Shown: positions 23,935-36,515, numbered from the stretch's first letter. The stretch is DNA of 64,000 nt from Hyphodiscus hymeniophilus (GCA_016508695.1 VNKQ01000016.1:1287126-1351125); one strand, 5' to 3'. Notes: generated by a model not told the origin, from the letters alone. Translations and numbers: made by a program.

Positions 23935-24458
23935 GACTGATACGCTGTGGATTGCGGAATGAGAATTGCTATGAAGGGAATAGAACGTAAAATGGCTTTG
24001 CGGATAATCGAGATTTAATCGATAAGCTCCATCTATATATATATGGACTCTCAACTTATAAACGCTGCGAGTGACCTACGTCTGTTGGTGTTTCTATTTT
24101 CCGTGCGCAGCCTGGTCTCGAGACCAGGCCGTGGATAGCTAAATAAAATCTGTACTGTAGCCGCCGGTGGCATGCTGCATGCAGGAGCAGCGGGAGGCGC
24201 CGGCGTCAAAAATATTACCTGCATGTCACGAAACGGCCTGAGGCCATCCGACAGGTCAGTACGACGGTAAAATGGGTCGTGTTGGAGATCACAAAGAGCA
24301 GACCCAAGCGGATCTAGAGCAGAAATGGGCTGCAGAGAGAAGTCGGGTTCAAAAAGTTCAACCACGGAGCTGAATTGGATATTTCCTGGCGTGGCCATTC
24401 TGGCGATTATTTGTCAGACTGCTTTCATATACAATGTCCAGCACCTCATCAGCCAGAC
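23935..24458. other. Intergenic, with an 18-bp palindrome and a doubtful small ORF
   Basis: A minus-strand frame from 24398 encodes up to 115 residues. A GTAATA donor and TTTAG acceptor could shorten it to about 75. It has no domain and I do not call it. A perfect 18-bp palindrome, CCTGGTCTCGAGACCAGG, lies at 24111-24128, with a second GC-rich near-palindrome (GCATGCTGCATGC) nearby. They might form the 3' end of a transcript. Confidence 0.35.
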
Positions 24459-26652
24459 CTAGGTACCGTTCCCCTGCTTCTCCTCGATAAACTTCATGAG
24501 TATCTCCTTCAAGTCTTGAATCTCTCCCTTCAGTGCCCGCACCTCAACAGTCGCACAGTCGTCAACGATATTGGGTGTCGCGCGCTCAACAGTCTTGGCC
24601 CAGCCCTCTTGTTCAAAATCAACAGTCCCAGCCATTTGTTCCCATTCCTCCGTCGTATCATCGTCCTCCTCTCCCCTTCTCCGATTACTCGTGACCGCCT
24701 TCGCACTTCTTGTCTCGAAATATGCAGCTACGATAAGTAGAGGACTGTAAATGACCGCCATGACATAATCGTTGAGCTTCGCGTACGCATGTTTGGGCAT
24801 CCACCACTCAAACGGAATTATGAGACAGAAAATTTCAATGAGATTGAGAGGAGCAATGAAGACATTTTCATCGGGTGCACGAACGAATTGCATAGTCTTT
24901 TGGGCGAAAAGAGCCATGTATTCGTCCACTGCGTTGTCAGTAATGTCTTCGTAGGCAGAATTGTAGAGAGCGATCAGGATGTTGAGAAGAACAACCATGA
25001 TGAGGAAGGTGAAGATGTAGTAGAGTATTATGCCGAAAGGAGGCGCGAAGGCATCGAAATTGCTAAAGTCGGGAGATTGCATTACTGCGTTTGCCATGGC
25101 TTGAAGGATAAAAACAGTCGCCTGAGTATGTTAGCGTTGGTCACTGACTTCGTATTGGGGACTAACATCGGCGTTACTGTCTGCATTGTCCATTCCAATG
25201 AAGGCTTGGAGAAAGCCAACAATTATGACAATCAGGAGCGCAAAGAAGATCAATGACTCTTTCATCATCACTTTCAGCACGACGAGCATCGCTCCAAAGA
25301 AACGAACCGAATCCAAGTAGAGAAGAAGGCGCATCCAGAACATAGGAGCTGAGAATGCTGCAATCTATTAGTATCTCAATTTTCCCAATCAGGAATTCTG
25401 ACTTGCCCAGGAAGTTATAGCTGAGCTCGTTGTATTTCCTTCTTTGCCCGTCCCTATCCTCCAATGGATGACTTAACGCAAAAAACCTCATGATCAGACT
25501 AGTTGTGAGCAGAGCATATAGAACGACGTTGAAGACATTCCAGAACCCAATATAGTACCTCCCAACTTTCCAGAGTTTGCTGAATTCGTCGCATAAGAAC
25601 CCAAAAGTGAAGATATATAGCATGATCTCGATGATATCCAAGTCTCCCGTAGGGTTTACTGTATTGATAGCTCCAGTGTACAAGCCCAAATAGGCCAGAG
25701 AGAAGATAATTTGAGTAGCATTCTGATAGACAGGGGCGCGCATGCGATCTGGGTCAACGTGTGTCCAGTAACGGGTATTCGCTTTCTTCTTGTAGTCTAC
25801 GAAACTACTAGGGTCGTTCTCATCTTGTATTAGCCAGCCGCGCCAAAGGTAGTTGACACATTTCTGGTACCCAGAGGAGCCAGTGACGCGTAGAGCGTGG
25901 AGATCGACTGCTCTCTCGATGACATTTGCCGGAGCAGTCTGCTCGTCATCTACCACAATCGAGTAGCGTTTGAGGAGGATATCTTGGAGTAGGTAGTCTT
26001 GGTCTTCTTCGGTTTCGATACTAATATTGTCAGATGCGAGCGATTCAAACAAAGCGGCCAAGCTCACAGTTGCTTCGCAATCACTTCACAAGCCACCGCT
26101 CGAACATTGTGTAGATCTGCGTCCCAAAGCTCAAGCATAGCTTGTTTCTTGAACCATCTCTTATTGACAAGCAGCGCATAAATCTGCAAGCACCACAATT
26201 AGGACTTTGCCGGCTTCACCTTTCGCTGGTTGAACAGCCACCCCAGAGGCGTGTAACGTACCACGCAAGAGCTATAATCTTCGCTCTCACCCACCCTCCC
26301 CGCCTCTTTCGCTGCCTTTACAACAGCAGTTGTGATGACACGGCTATGCGCTTTGGTGATTGTGTCCTCTTCTAGCTCGCACGGCACAACAGACTCGATT
26401 AGGAATCTCAATCGAAGAGCGACTTTGGTGACCTCCGGTGCGGGAATGGCGGATGGCATTCCCTCGTCCTCAAAGGTAGGGAGGAGCCGGCGAGCCTCAT
26501 CACGCCAGGCTCTGCGATCGTTTCTGCAGAAACAGTAGTTCGTCAGCTGGTCTCTCTGCCATGGAGAAGAAGCTTGAAGGGAGGGCCTGGAGCCAGAGAT
26601 GATGCAGAACTTACGAGCCGTCCAAACCAAACAGCTTCTTCCATTGAACCAT
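24459..26652 (-). CDS. YVC1: Vacuolar TRP-type calcium channel YVC1
   Basis: Cation channel that releases Ca2+ from the vacuole on osmotic shock. Six exons (26652-26615, 26523-26262, 26183-26068, 26020-25407, 25357-25167, 25121-24459) give 627 residues, near yeast Yvc1 (675). The N-terminal cytosolic helical domain is followed by membrane segments. The most diagnostic blocks are SAPMFWMRLLLYLDSVRFFG, VLKVMMKESLIFFALL, the pore-side GFLQAFIGMD, and the S6 helix IILYYIFTFLIMVVLLNILIALYNSAYED. A coiled-coil-like segment (VEVRALKGEIQDLKEILMKF) ends the protein, as in the yeast channel. The fourth intron (25358-25406) has a GC donor (G|GCAAGT...TTGCAG); a GT donor cannot give the conserved NFLAFSAPMFW junction. 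Otherwise normal and intact. Confidence 0.95.
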
Positions 26653-27130
26653 TTTCTCAAACAACTGAGCTCAGGATCAAAAGATTAAAGGAAAAGCAGT
26701 AGAGCAATCGCTCAATGCGAAATATTTGCAGACAGGGTTCGTAAGAGGGAAGGTCGAGCTTGGATGTAGCTGATTCTTCTCTCTTGGCATTACTCAGTCC
26801 TTGGTTTTGGTATGGGCTTGGCATGCGAACGGCCGATGACGTCGCTTTCGTGGAGAAAACACCAAAGGCAGAGAATGGTCTGCGAAGGGAAATCTGTATA
26901 CGAGAGAATTACATACATCTTTGGGTTATCAAAAGCTTCATTAATGGAAGTGCTAATGTTGGTGTGATATTGAAGAGGTCGGGAAGATCTCTCGCCTCCG
27001 TAACATGTCTCTCAGGCTCTCAAGATCTTGTACCCTGGTTACCCAAGAGCCTCACAACGTCCTGAGAGTGAAAACTGCGGATCACGAGAAACATTCTATA
27101 GTTACAATCTATGTCTCAGATATACATCCT
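26653..27130. other. Intergenic between YVC1 and SPF1
   Basis: The promoter of YVC1 and the 3' flank of SPF1. No gene is seen. Confidence 0.5.
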
Positions 27131-30100
27131 CTATCCGCTACGCTGTGCAAGCAGCTTCTTCTCCAGTTCTTCAATCTCTCTTGCGGCCTTCTCCTCCTCA
27201 GCTCGAATAGCTGCCGCCTTTACATCTGCTATTCTCTTCTGCTCTCTGGCTAATTGATCAGGTCTCCTGACCGCAATATCCTTAGGCTTATAGTCGCTGA
27301 AGAGAGCCTTGAGCGTCTTTTCGATGACATAACAGCCAAGGTAATCCACGATCATTGTCACCGTCATTGTGGTCTTGAAGTCCGAAGTGAAAGGCACCAG
27401 CTTCATCTTCTCGTTGATCTCAGGGACGAACTCTGTCGAGCAAGAGAATGCGATTGCGGAAACACCAATAATGCCCCAGTACATGCCTCGGTTCTCAGAG
27501 AGTGCTTCGCGGAATGGGCGGCCTTGGTAATTGATCGCAAACGTCGAGATTTGCTGGATGAGCTGTAGAAGGTAGACAGCACTGTTTAGCAATGACGGCG
27601 CGAACTCTCCTTCAAGGTCAACTTCTTGATCGCGTCTATCATGTGTTAGCTCTGTAGCGGAGGGGTTGCGAGGGACCTTACGGAGCTATCGTATCGCAAT
27701 AACGGGCAATATAAATAAGAGTAACAATGTGGACCGCAAACTGGCCAAGAATGGAGCCGATGATATAGAAATTGAAAATATTAGGTTGAGGACGCTCCTT
27801 GGAAAGTCCCTCTACCGACTTGGCTCTGGAGATTGACAAAAAGCATACGCTCATGAGCATTCCACTGATCGTGACTTGACCATCACCGAATTTGATACCC
27901 TCGAGGTACAGAACGCTCAGGCTATAGGCGCTGATGAGACAGTTGAGAGCCAGGATTTTGTACATCTGAATGGTTGCTACTAGAGTGCAACGTCCCTGCC
28001 GGATGATGTTGGGAATGGCGATAACGTTGCTCAGCTTGCTGGTGAATGGAGCTGCAACCGAAGCATCACCAAGCTTGATAGTGGGTGGCTCATCTTCGTC
28101 AAGCTCCATTTCAGTCATGCTCTGCGTGAATTTCTCTGCGAGGCTGCTGGCTTTCTTCTGTGCTGGCGTCATGCTCTGGTTCTTGCCATCCATCAAAGCC
28201 TGGGCAGCAGGGGAGGTGATCGTCTCGATGGCATTGGTCTTGTTCCCTGGAGCCATTTCGTTGAACGCGGCGTTGGTTCCCTTCCTTTCAGCCTCGCGCT
28301 TCATAGCAGTCTCGAAATGGGGGTTGGTAGGTCCAGGAGGATAGAGGTGTGCAATGAGGACTGGTACAGGAGGGTTTGGCTGGTTGAAGCGCTTCATCAT
28401 GGAGCACTGCTTTTCGTATAACTCTTTCATTTTGTTGTTCCTGAAATGTTCAGCGATTCTGTTGAGATCATCTTGAGACCCATTGAGAAGAGCCACGCCA
28501 ATGTGAGCTTGCTTGAGAGCCCCAACATCATTCGTACCGTCGCCAGCCATCAATGTGTGATATCCGAGATCTTTCAATCCCATCAAAATCTCCTCTTTCT
28601 GCTTTGGCGACACACGAGCATAAACCCATGCATAGCGGTAGATGGTGGGAAGGGCAACTTGACCTGCAAATTTTGACAAGGCATAGCCGGTAACACAGAG
28701 ATCATTGTTTTCAATGATTTTCTGGTCAATTGGCTTTGTTGGGTCGACGGGAATACTGATCGCATCATCAACGCTTCTCCAAACAAGCTTCTGTGCAGAA
28801 TCATCACGTTCAGGGGCGTCAAGGATCAAGATATCACGATCGACAATCTCTACCTCACGAGCGACATGAACAGCTGTAAGAGGATTGTCTCCGGTAATCA
28901 TCACAACGCGATGACTGCTTTCGTTGAGCATTTGCACCGAGGATTTGGCATCATCTTTGAGTGGGCAGTGAAGAATCAGGAAGCCGGCGAATTTTAGATC
29001 AGCTTCAACCTTCTCACGCTTCAGCTCGTTGATTTTTCCAGATCCGAGTTCGGTCTCGAGTGAGAGGTGCTTATAGGCGAGAGCCAGAACACGCGATCCT
29101 TTCCGTGTGAAGAACTTGAAAGTCTCCTCGTAGTCGGCAGGGACATCGACCAGCATTTTCATGATTGTTTCAGGGGCTCCTTTGACGCCAACGAACGTGC
29201 TTCGGATTTTCTTTCCAGTGTCGGGATGAATTGCAGTGATGGTGGCGACTGAGCTCTGACGCTTCAGAGCAGATGAGAATTGAAAACGACGTTTGATCTG
29301 AACACTGTTTTGAGCACTACCGTACGATGCGCCCTTGATAGAGCTCATATGCTTGCTGGTGAGGATGTCGTTTTTGCCAAGAGTCCAGCCAAGTGATGTC
29401 AGTGTCGCCTTTTCCATAGGATCTCCCACAACCTCGCCTTCGTCAAGCTTTACTAGAGCATGAGCAGTAGCGAGAACCAAGGTCGTTTCCAACCCGGCGT
29501 CCAAGACGGGGGTGACGTGGCTGTGAGCACCATCTTTTTCGCGAGGAGTGTCGTTTCCAGACTGGTGAAGACCAAGCCCAGCGATACCCTCAACAACAAG
29601 GTCCTCGCCGGTCAAAGTGCCAGTCTTATCGAAGCAAGCAACATCAACCCTTCCAGCGAAAGGAATTCTGAAAGGTTCGGTACAATAGATAGCGTAGCGG
29701 CTGAGTGCTGCGAGACTGGTGTTGACAGCCAGACTGAGCTCCATAGGAAGCTCAGGTGGAACAACGCTGGTAACGATCAAAACACAGTCGAGGAGGAGCT
29801 TGGATCGCTTTCGATCCTTCTTCACACCCTCGTCCCAAACATACCAGGAGGCAGCAATTGCGAATACCAATAGGAAGAGGATAAATAGAAGTGCTTCAGC
29901 GTTGTTGGCGGAAACACGCTCGGTCGAGTAGATCATGGTTCGGACCAAGCTTCCCTGGGACGTCTCAAACCCAGTCTTAACAACAACGGCCATGGCACCG
30001 TTGTCTGGGGGAGGTGGAACGCCGGAAGCAAGTGAAGGTCGCTCTTCATCACTGTTGCCGTGTGTAATCTGGAGTACCTTGGTTCCGCCCCAAAGGAATG

Positions 30101-31348
30101 CATTCTTGTCAATGGCCTCTGGTTCAAGTAGTGCATCCGACGGTCGGAGTTGGACGGAATCCTTCAACAATGGCGTACTTTCTCCTGATAACATAGCCTC
30201 GTTGACAATAGCTGTTCCCTCGACCAAGATCATATCACATGCAACTCCACTATCCTCCTTTGTGCGACCAACAGACACCAAATCCCCGGGAAGTAGCTTG
30301 TCACTCTGCGTCTCCTGCCACTTGTTTTGCCGGTAGACCCAAATCTCATATGGCTTGATGCTCATTCCACGGAATTCATTCAGGGTTCTCTGACGTTGCC
30401 AGACCACTGTACTCTCAAAAACAACCAGCATGAAGAGCGTAAAGAGCGAGTAGTACCAATATTCGTCTAGCATCCACAATCCAACACAGAAAATCTGGAA
30501 CACAAAGAACGGAGCGACTGCATGTTCTTTGAAAAGTTCGCTGAAAGTTGGGACTGGAATATCAAAGGTATTATCGCCATAGTGCTGATGGATTCTCGAA
30601 AGCTCGGAAGCAGAGGTTATGCCTCGAGACTTTTGAAAGTCCCCCAAAACGGGTGCGGGATCGGAATCAATAGCGTATACGAGAGGTTTGAAGGAGTTGT
30701 TCTCAGCATTGTAGAGGAATCGGCGCTTCTGAAAGAGGAAGGATACATTGTTTTTGCCTCCAGCCTGAAATCAAAACCATTAGCACTGCCATCCAAGTTT
30801 CGTTCAAATTCGACATACATTATCTCTTTCAATCTTGCAGATTTCCGCTGATCCAGCATTTGTGACTGGAAGGACCTTGATCAAATTTGCCTCTGAGACC
30901 TTTGTGGCAGCCGTCGAAGTGAAGACAGACTTGAGATTAACGTTCCAATGTGTGCTTAACCAGACCAAGCTTTGCGCGGTAATGATCGTTCCACACCAGA
31001 CAAAGGTCCACTCTTCTCCGCCAATGTATTTGTTATAGAGTTCTTCGGAAAGATAGTATCGTAGGAAAACCGGCCAGACGATAACAAAAGGCCAGACGTA
31101 GGCATGGAGGTAAAGCGGCACTATCTTGAGTTAGTCTTTATATCAGTGTAGGGAGAATCTAGCAAATCAAAAGCTTCGAACAATTGTGAATAGGATGCCT
31201 TGCAGAACATGTTGAAAAGATTTCAAAGGCGCCATCCTCACGCAATCGCGATTGGGTTTCCAGTTACTCGAGAAAAAGGAAGTCGAAACTCACAAGGATT
31301 GTGCAATGTGGCAGACGCAATAAGAGGATTATCGACAAGAGGCGCCAT
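27131..31348 (-). CDS. SPF1: P5A-type ATPase of the endoplasmic reticulum, SPF1
   Basis: P5A ATPases extract mis-inserted mitochondrial tail-anchored and other moderately hydrophobic helices from the ER membrane. Loss disturbs sterols, glycosylation and manganese balance. Exons 31348-31294, 31120-30819, 30764-27682 and 27635-27131 give 1314 residues, typical for filamentous fungi. Seen are the N-terminal membrane pair (LPLYLHAYVWPFVIVWPVF), the actuator SGES (about 312), the M4 motif PPELP (about 455-459) that defines P5A, the phosphorylated Asp in DKTGTLTGE (about 498), the hinge GDGTNDVGALKQA, and a C-terminal membrane bundle. The tail is a Glu/Lys-rich coiled coil. The 171-bp first intron is long for this locus. 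It is the last clearly housekeeping gene before the accessory subtelomere. Confidence 0.97.
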
Positions 31349-33070
31349 CTTGCGCAACTCAAATGAATGGATGCGCAGTTGTTGGCGGTGGAAGGGAGTT
31401 TGGGAGCGACGTGTTCTTGATGAAAGGCAACTAAGGACTCGTATCTCAGGAATTTTGGCGGCGAGCGGCGGGCCCTCGGAGGGTCAACATGCACGTGATT
31501 TGCTCACCCTGTCTCGAATTCTCTTGTTGTCGTCGCCGTTGTCTTTTGGAAGACTAAGAAGGCAGAAATCTTGAAGGTTTCGCACCCACAGCTTTGCGGC
31601 CGCTTGGGTCGTCACGTTGTCTGAAAATTCCGCAATTACAGACTGGTGCAGATACTCGAGTACAATACAACAGGAGCTTTGATGTGCCCAGGCGTTACGG
31701 GTCTCCTGCCGTCTGGGGAGATGCAGATGAGCCATGATCAAATCTCAGGACTGAATCATCGTGTCTTGTATTTCATGCCATTCGAGTACAAGTGCACGAC
31801 CTGTGAGTAGTCGTCGGAGTCGTTTCCGTTGATGATATTCTATGCTGTGTCGTTTGCAGAGTCGCTCTTTGATTGAATGCCAGCCTTCCGTCCAGTGGCT
31901 ATCTGTCTGCCTGTGCAATTGATGCGTTTCTAGCAAGTCATCAAAAGAGCTCATGCTGGGTTTCCTTCGTGTATTTTCTGTCATATCGTTTTTGCAGGCG
32001 CGGGTAATACGAATCGAAATTCACGGCGGTTTAGCACACTACCACAGTCTTGGAACGTTTCGGAAGTTCAAACCTTTAACTTTTCTTGATTTTCTCTTGC
32101 TTGCAGAGATGCTGCTTATTAAAAAGTTCATGCAGTCAAGATCAGGAGTATCACTACTTCCAGCTGAACAAATAACATAATTCGAGCCACACGCTAGCCA
32201 TCTGGCTGCTTGAAAGTTTGATATTCTGACTATCCTTCACGCTCCTTCCGATGCCTATCATTCAATCATGGATTGACAAGAGCCATCCAGCGGTAAGTTA
32301 CGCGTTATGATAGAGGGTCAAAGAGTGCCTTTCCTGGTAACAAAAAGTTGTAATCGCCTCGGTTGACTAGAACATGTGCTATATGGAAACTTGTCTTCTC
32401 ATAAAAAACTTCTTTGAGGTACAAATGAGCATTGCCCACAATCGCAGTACACGGTTGTGTCTGTGTATATCCTCGGAACTCTCATTTCATAATGATATCA
32501 CGCCTGGATCAAGAATCTCGCAAAAGCATTTCAAAACTTTGCCGGCTAATTCTTTGATTCCGTAGTCGACGAATATTGACGATTTGAGAGGAAGAATACT
32601 TCCCACTTCAACTCAGCGCTATACAGAGCACCAGAGCTTCTCAAACGCATTGATTGTCACCGTGTCAGACCCAGAACAGTCCACCTTGAGGTCGGACTGG
32701 TCACGTGATCTGCTTGTAATGAAGATTTGGGAGCTACCGAAGACGTGTTCGATTAGTATGTGGTCTCGGTCTCATATTTCTGTACTACACTTCCTTCCGT
32801 ATCTTGTCGTGATTTAACTACCTCCAATAGTGATATTTGGTATTCCAGATCTACGGCTAATACTCGGTTGGTCTGTCAAATTTGTCAGCTGTTGGTGCGC
32901 GGGGTTCAAAGTCCCGAAGCCGGAAGTGCCTTGAAATATGACATAGGAAATCGTTTCCTGATCGTTGAAAGCTCCAGTGGTCCAGAAACGGATGCGGAAT
33001 GGAGTGAATAGAAATGTTACCTGTGCTCGGTCTTGGATAAATCGTCGATAAACTGCCTTGAACCTAGAAA
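31349..33070. other. Gene-poor border between conserved and accessory DNA
   Basis: 1.7 kb with only chance-like frames. One minus-strand frame (31745-31984, about 80 codons) is compositionally protein-like but has no domain and no extension. A tRNA-like GGGGTTCAAAGTCCC near 32900 does not fit a B box. No gene is supported. Confidence 0.4.
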
Positions 33071-33839
33071 ATGCCAAAAGACTATGGAAAAAGAATCAGC
33101 TTGGAGGGACTCAAAGGCTCTGGAATTATGTGGGTAAACGCCAGAATCACTGCCCCCGAGGACCTACCTCGAAGCCTGTTTACAAAATGGTATGATCAGG
33201 TCCACATTCCGGACGTGGTGGCGGTGGAGGGGATTGTCAATGGTCGGCGATATGAAAATGAGAACCAGGACGATGAAAAGCCCTATTTGGTGATATATGG
33301 TATACCGGAGCTTGAGATAATACAGAAGAACATCGACTTCAAGTCCGTCCGGCAACATCATCCCATGTTGCCTGGAGGCAAATCAGTCTATCTATATGCC
33401 GAATTTGACACTCGTTTCTATAAGTGCATTGGAGTTCACGAGGCAGAGAATGCCAAAGAAGGTAAGACAACAAAACACCCTTTCTTGATTTCTATTGCCT
33501 GATTCACATCTAGGTCGCCCTTCAATTCTGCAATCCGTCGTGTTAGATCCTCATGTTGAGAGAGCGGGCGACTTCGATACACTGTATAGCAACGACTATC
33601 TAGAGATGATCTCTCGGTACCCGGGCTGGCGTCGGTCAACCAGCTACGAACTCATCTTTGGTGGTGTGAAAGGAGAATACTCAACCCTGGGACGGCGCTA
33701 TCTGGTAATTCATGAATATGACGTTGGGACAACGCCGCATCAGGACCTGGACGAGATGGCAAAAAGAGGATGGGCCATATTTGACAGTCATGTTTTCAGA
33801 CTTTGCTCGGAATATGATGAGAGCAATGGATATCCATGA
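33071..33839 (+). CDS. EthD-like dimeric alpha/beta-barrel protein
   Basis: Exons 33071-33461 and 33514-33839 give 238 residues. The protein has two similar halves. The first contains KWYDQVHIPDVVAVEGIVNGRRY, the usual first helix and strand of EthD-type barrels; the second has DTLYSNDYLEMISRYPGWRR and HEYDVGTT. Two fused ferredoxin-like halves form one barrel. EthD-like proteins in fungi are mostly uncharacterised; some act as cofactor-free oxygenases, decarboxylases, cyclases or isomerases. There is no signal peptide, so it is cytosolic. It sits next to the sugar transporter and may belong to the carbohydrate locus, but position is the only argument. The structural superfamily also contains L-rhamnose mutarotase, so a sugar-related role is conceivable. 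That is inference. Confidence 0.7.
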
Positions 33840-34162
33840 CATATCTCACGATTCTCCTGGAAGATGTTCACTCGCATGCTTTTCCTTTTAGTTAGACCTT
33901 ATAGTTCATTCAAATTGCATGTGCCACACTATACATATCAAGAAGCAAGGCTCAATAGAAACGTCAAGCAAATAGACCACGAGCTACCAATAGACCCTTC
34001 AGGAGCAGTTGGCAAAGTCACATTTGAGTAGCGTCCGAGTACTATTATGAGTAGAAGTATGTCGAAAGAGATAACTTATTCCACATGCTACAGCCGTGAG
34101 TTCTTTTCCTTTCCCACCCTTATGACCACTGACTAGCCTTGAACTGCAACATATCGTTTAAC
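33840..34162. other. Converging 3' flanks
   Basis: The stretch between the EthD-like gene and the transporter gene. Nothing is seen apart from probable 3' UTR sequence. Confidence 0.4.
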
Positions 34163-36044
34163 CTAGACCTTGGCACTCTCTACCTCCTGGTGAGCACTAG
34201 TTATGCCACTCTCATGTTTACCAGAATCGTCTAACTCGTCCATTTCTACAGCTTTCTCGAGTTCTCGTTGTTCTTCTTCGTTGGCGTCGTAGTAGTGAAC
34301 AGCAACTGCCTCACCAAAAAGGGCATTAATGTCCTCCTATGTTGAGATTTGCATTAGAAGAGACACAGGATTGTAATTCTACATCGGAATTGGGAAACGT
34401 ACCAAGCTTCGACCCTTCGTCTCTGGACACAGAAAATACACAAAGAGTATATTGAGGAACGTGGGGATGATGAGTACGAAAAAGAACTTCCATCCGATAT
34501 TGTTCAGCGCAATGGGTCCAGCAATAAGAAGAATGATCTGTGCGAAATAAAATCCCGTCACAGCGACTGCAATTCCTTGGCTCCGGACATGCGTCGGCAT
34601 GATTTCCGATGTATACAGGAACTGCGGTGCATCCATGAAAGTGCTCCAGAACGGTGTAAGGAATAAGAAGATGAAGAGAATGGCAAAGTCCTGACCAAGC
34701 TTGTTCTTAGTCCCGAGAAAGCTGGCTTCGAGCGCTGTTTCAATAATAAGATCAATAAGGATACCAATGAGGCCGATTAACATGAACTTGCGACGACCAA
34801 ATTTGTCCACAATGAAGGCGCATAAGATGTTCCCGGGTAGAGTGGAGGAAACCATGAGCGTGGTAAGCAGGAGAGGCATATAGCCAGTCATTCCGAGGCT
34901 GGTGTAGAGAATAATACCATAATTTGCAATCACAAGAGCACCAGTAAACATATTGTTGAACAGGAGGAAAAATCCAACCATGGCTCGTTTGCGGTTTGCA
35001 GGAGTTCTGAAAATCTCAAAACTCGAGTTGTTTGGGTTCAGCTGGCGATCCAGTTCGACTTGTTTTCTCATTTGATAGAATTCCTTCCGTGCCAGCGTAT
35101 CATGGGGATCACCCTTTGTCCGATGGAGACGCTTGAGAACCTCGTGGGCTTCATCATTCCGATCCTTCATCATGAGCCAACGCGGGCTGTATGGCAATAG
35201 TGGAGAGCCAATGAGGAGGCCAAGAGCAGGTGCGATCTGGAAAGCAATGGGGAATCGCCAGGGGAAGGATGAGGTCGAACCGTCGGCGGTGATCCAATAG
35301 ACGCCGAATCCGACCCAGGCTTGAAGACCGTAGCCAACAGCAGACATGACGCCCTTGGAGGTAATCAATAGATGCCACAGACAGCGTTACATTCGGGTAA
35401 GACTTACATGCATAGATACCATGAAGCCGCGACCTTCTGGTGTTGATACCTCTGCTTGATACCTTCATCTATTAGACCTGTATACAATATCATTTCCGGA
35501 CCACGGGCTGGGTAACATACATGGGAATGGCAGTGACGAGTGCACCAATGCCTAAGCCATTAATGAATCGCGCAACCAGAAACATTGAGACGTTGACCGA
35601 GCCAGAACAAAGAGCTGCGCCAAGGATAAGAACAACAGCGGCGCCCTGAATAGTATGTTTTCGACTCCATTTATCTGCTACGAAGGAACAAACAACTGCG
35701 CCAATAGCAGATCCAGCAGAATTAAGCCCTAGAACCGTCTTGTCAGTATATGTCAAAATCTAGCCAAAGCAGGTTTGTTGGAGGTGTTGAGCCACTTACC
35801 ATTGAAAGCCCCAATATATTGAGAAGTACGAGAGTATCCGGGAGTTCCTTGTTCAGCCAGACCAAGGGTCTTAAAAAAGCTGGGCTGTCCGATTGTCGTA
35901 CTGCAATAAGCTCAGCCAACTGATACATGAGAAGCCAAAAGAGACATACCCAATCACAGAGGTACCATAAGTACATGCTGCAGACCCTAGGGCCACGAAT
36001 ACGACAACAAAGAGGTTGAAGGAATTGGGGACGAGTTTACCCAT
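34163..36044 (-). CDS. MFS sugar:proton symporter (sugar porter family)
   Basis: A plasma-membrane sugar transporter with 12 predicted helices. Six exons (36044-35950, 35900-35800, 35728-35521, 35462-35408, 35353-34403, 34336-34163) give 527 residues. Family marks are the loop FVADKWSRKH after helix 2, the exit motif LLPYSPRWLM (PESPR-like), MYQAEVSTPEGRGFMVSMHG after helix 4, the second-half loop FIVDKFGRRK, and the PETKGRSLEDINALFGE ending. It starts 471 bp from the divergent SDR gene, so both can be controlled from one region holding a CGG-N11-CCG site. Substrate cannot be read from the sequence. The neighbourhood (L-fuconate dehydratase, GH95) suggests L-fucose or small fucosylated oligosaccharides. 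The closest named fungal groups are lactose-permease or hexose-porter types. Intact. Confidence 0.92.
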
Positions 36045-36515
36045 GATGCGCAGACAGATATTGAGAGTTCAAGCAAAGCCGAACGCCGTAGATGTGCCTA
36101 TCAAGAGTAAGTAGATCTAATAAAATCTGATGCTGCGAAGGGTTTATCGAATGAGATAATGCATATCTTTATACGGGGCAGAGTGATTATGGGGCACTTC
36201 TGGGGTAGTTGGGGGTTTGGAGGTATCGGGGAACAGACACCCGGAATGGCCTTGGAAGCATATATCCTTCCCGCACTTATTAGTCTGTAGCTCTCTAAAC
36301 TAAATACTATCTTACCACTAATCAACATACCCTGGTGCTATCCGGGGTTCCAAATCCGCGAGATGAGATTGTTGTTGTTTATTAGACATACGCAGCTCGA
36401 AGTATATACCACACAACTTCTTCGCGATCCCCAAGAAATACATTATTCTCATAGCACTGAGAGCCTCGCCGATCTCGCTCTGTGACTATACAAACTACTA
36501 ATTGTGGCTTGCAAC
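36045..36515. promoter_or_regulatory. Bidirectional promoter, transporter / SDR
   Basis: 471 bp between two ATGs pointing outward. It holds the CGG-N11-CCG element at 36227-36243 roughly in the middle, and a second CGG/CCG pair with 10-bp spacing near 36340. Shared control of uptake and the first oxidation is likely. Confidence 0.6.
36227..36243. promoter_or_regulatory. CGG-N11-CCG site (Gal4-type Zn2Cys6 site)
   Basis: Reads CGGGGAACAGACACCCG. On the other strand it is CGGGTGTCTGTTCCCCG, which shares the end GTTCCCCG with the site in front of the Zn2Cys6 gene at 38066. Confidence 0.5.

Noticed and set aside
24051..24398. 115-codon minus-strand frame downstream of YVC1
   Set aside because: No domain, and both the intron and coding potential are doubtful. 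Left as a note in the intergenic entry.
32860..32940. Possible tRNA with GGGGTTCAAAGTCCC as T arm
   Set aside because: The loop does not fit the B box, the acceptor stem pairs only five bases, and no convincing A box or anticodon stem could be folded.
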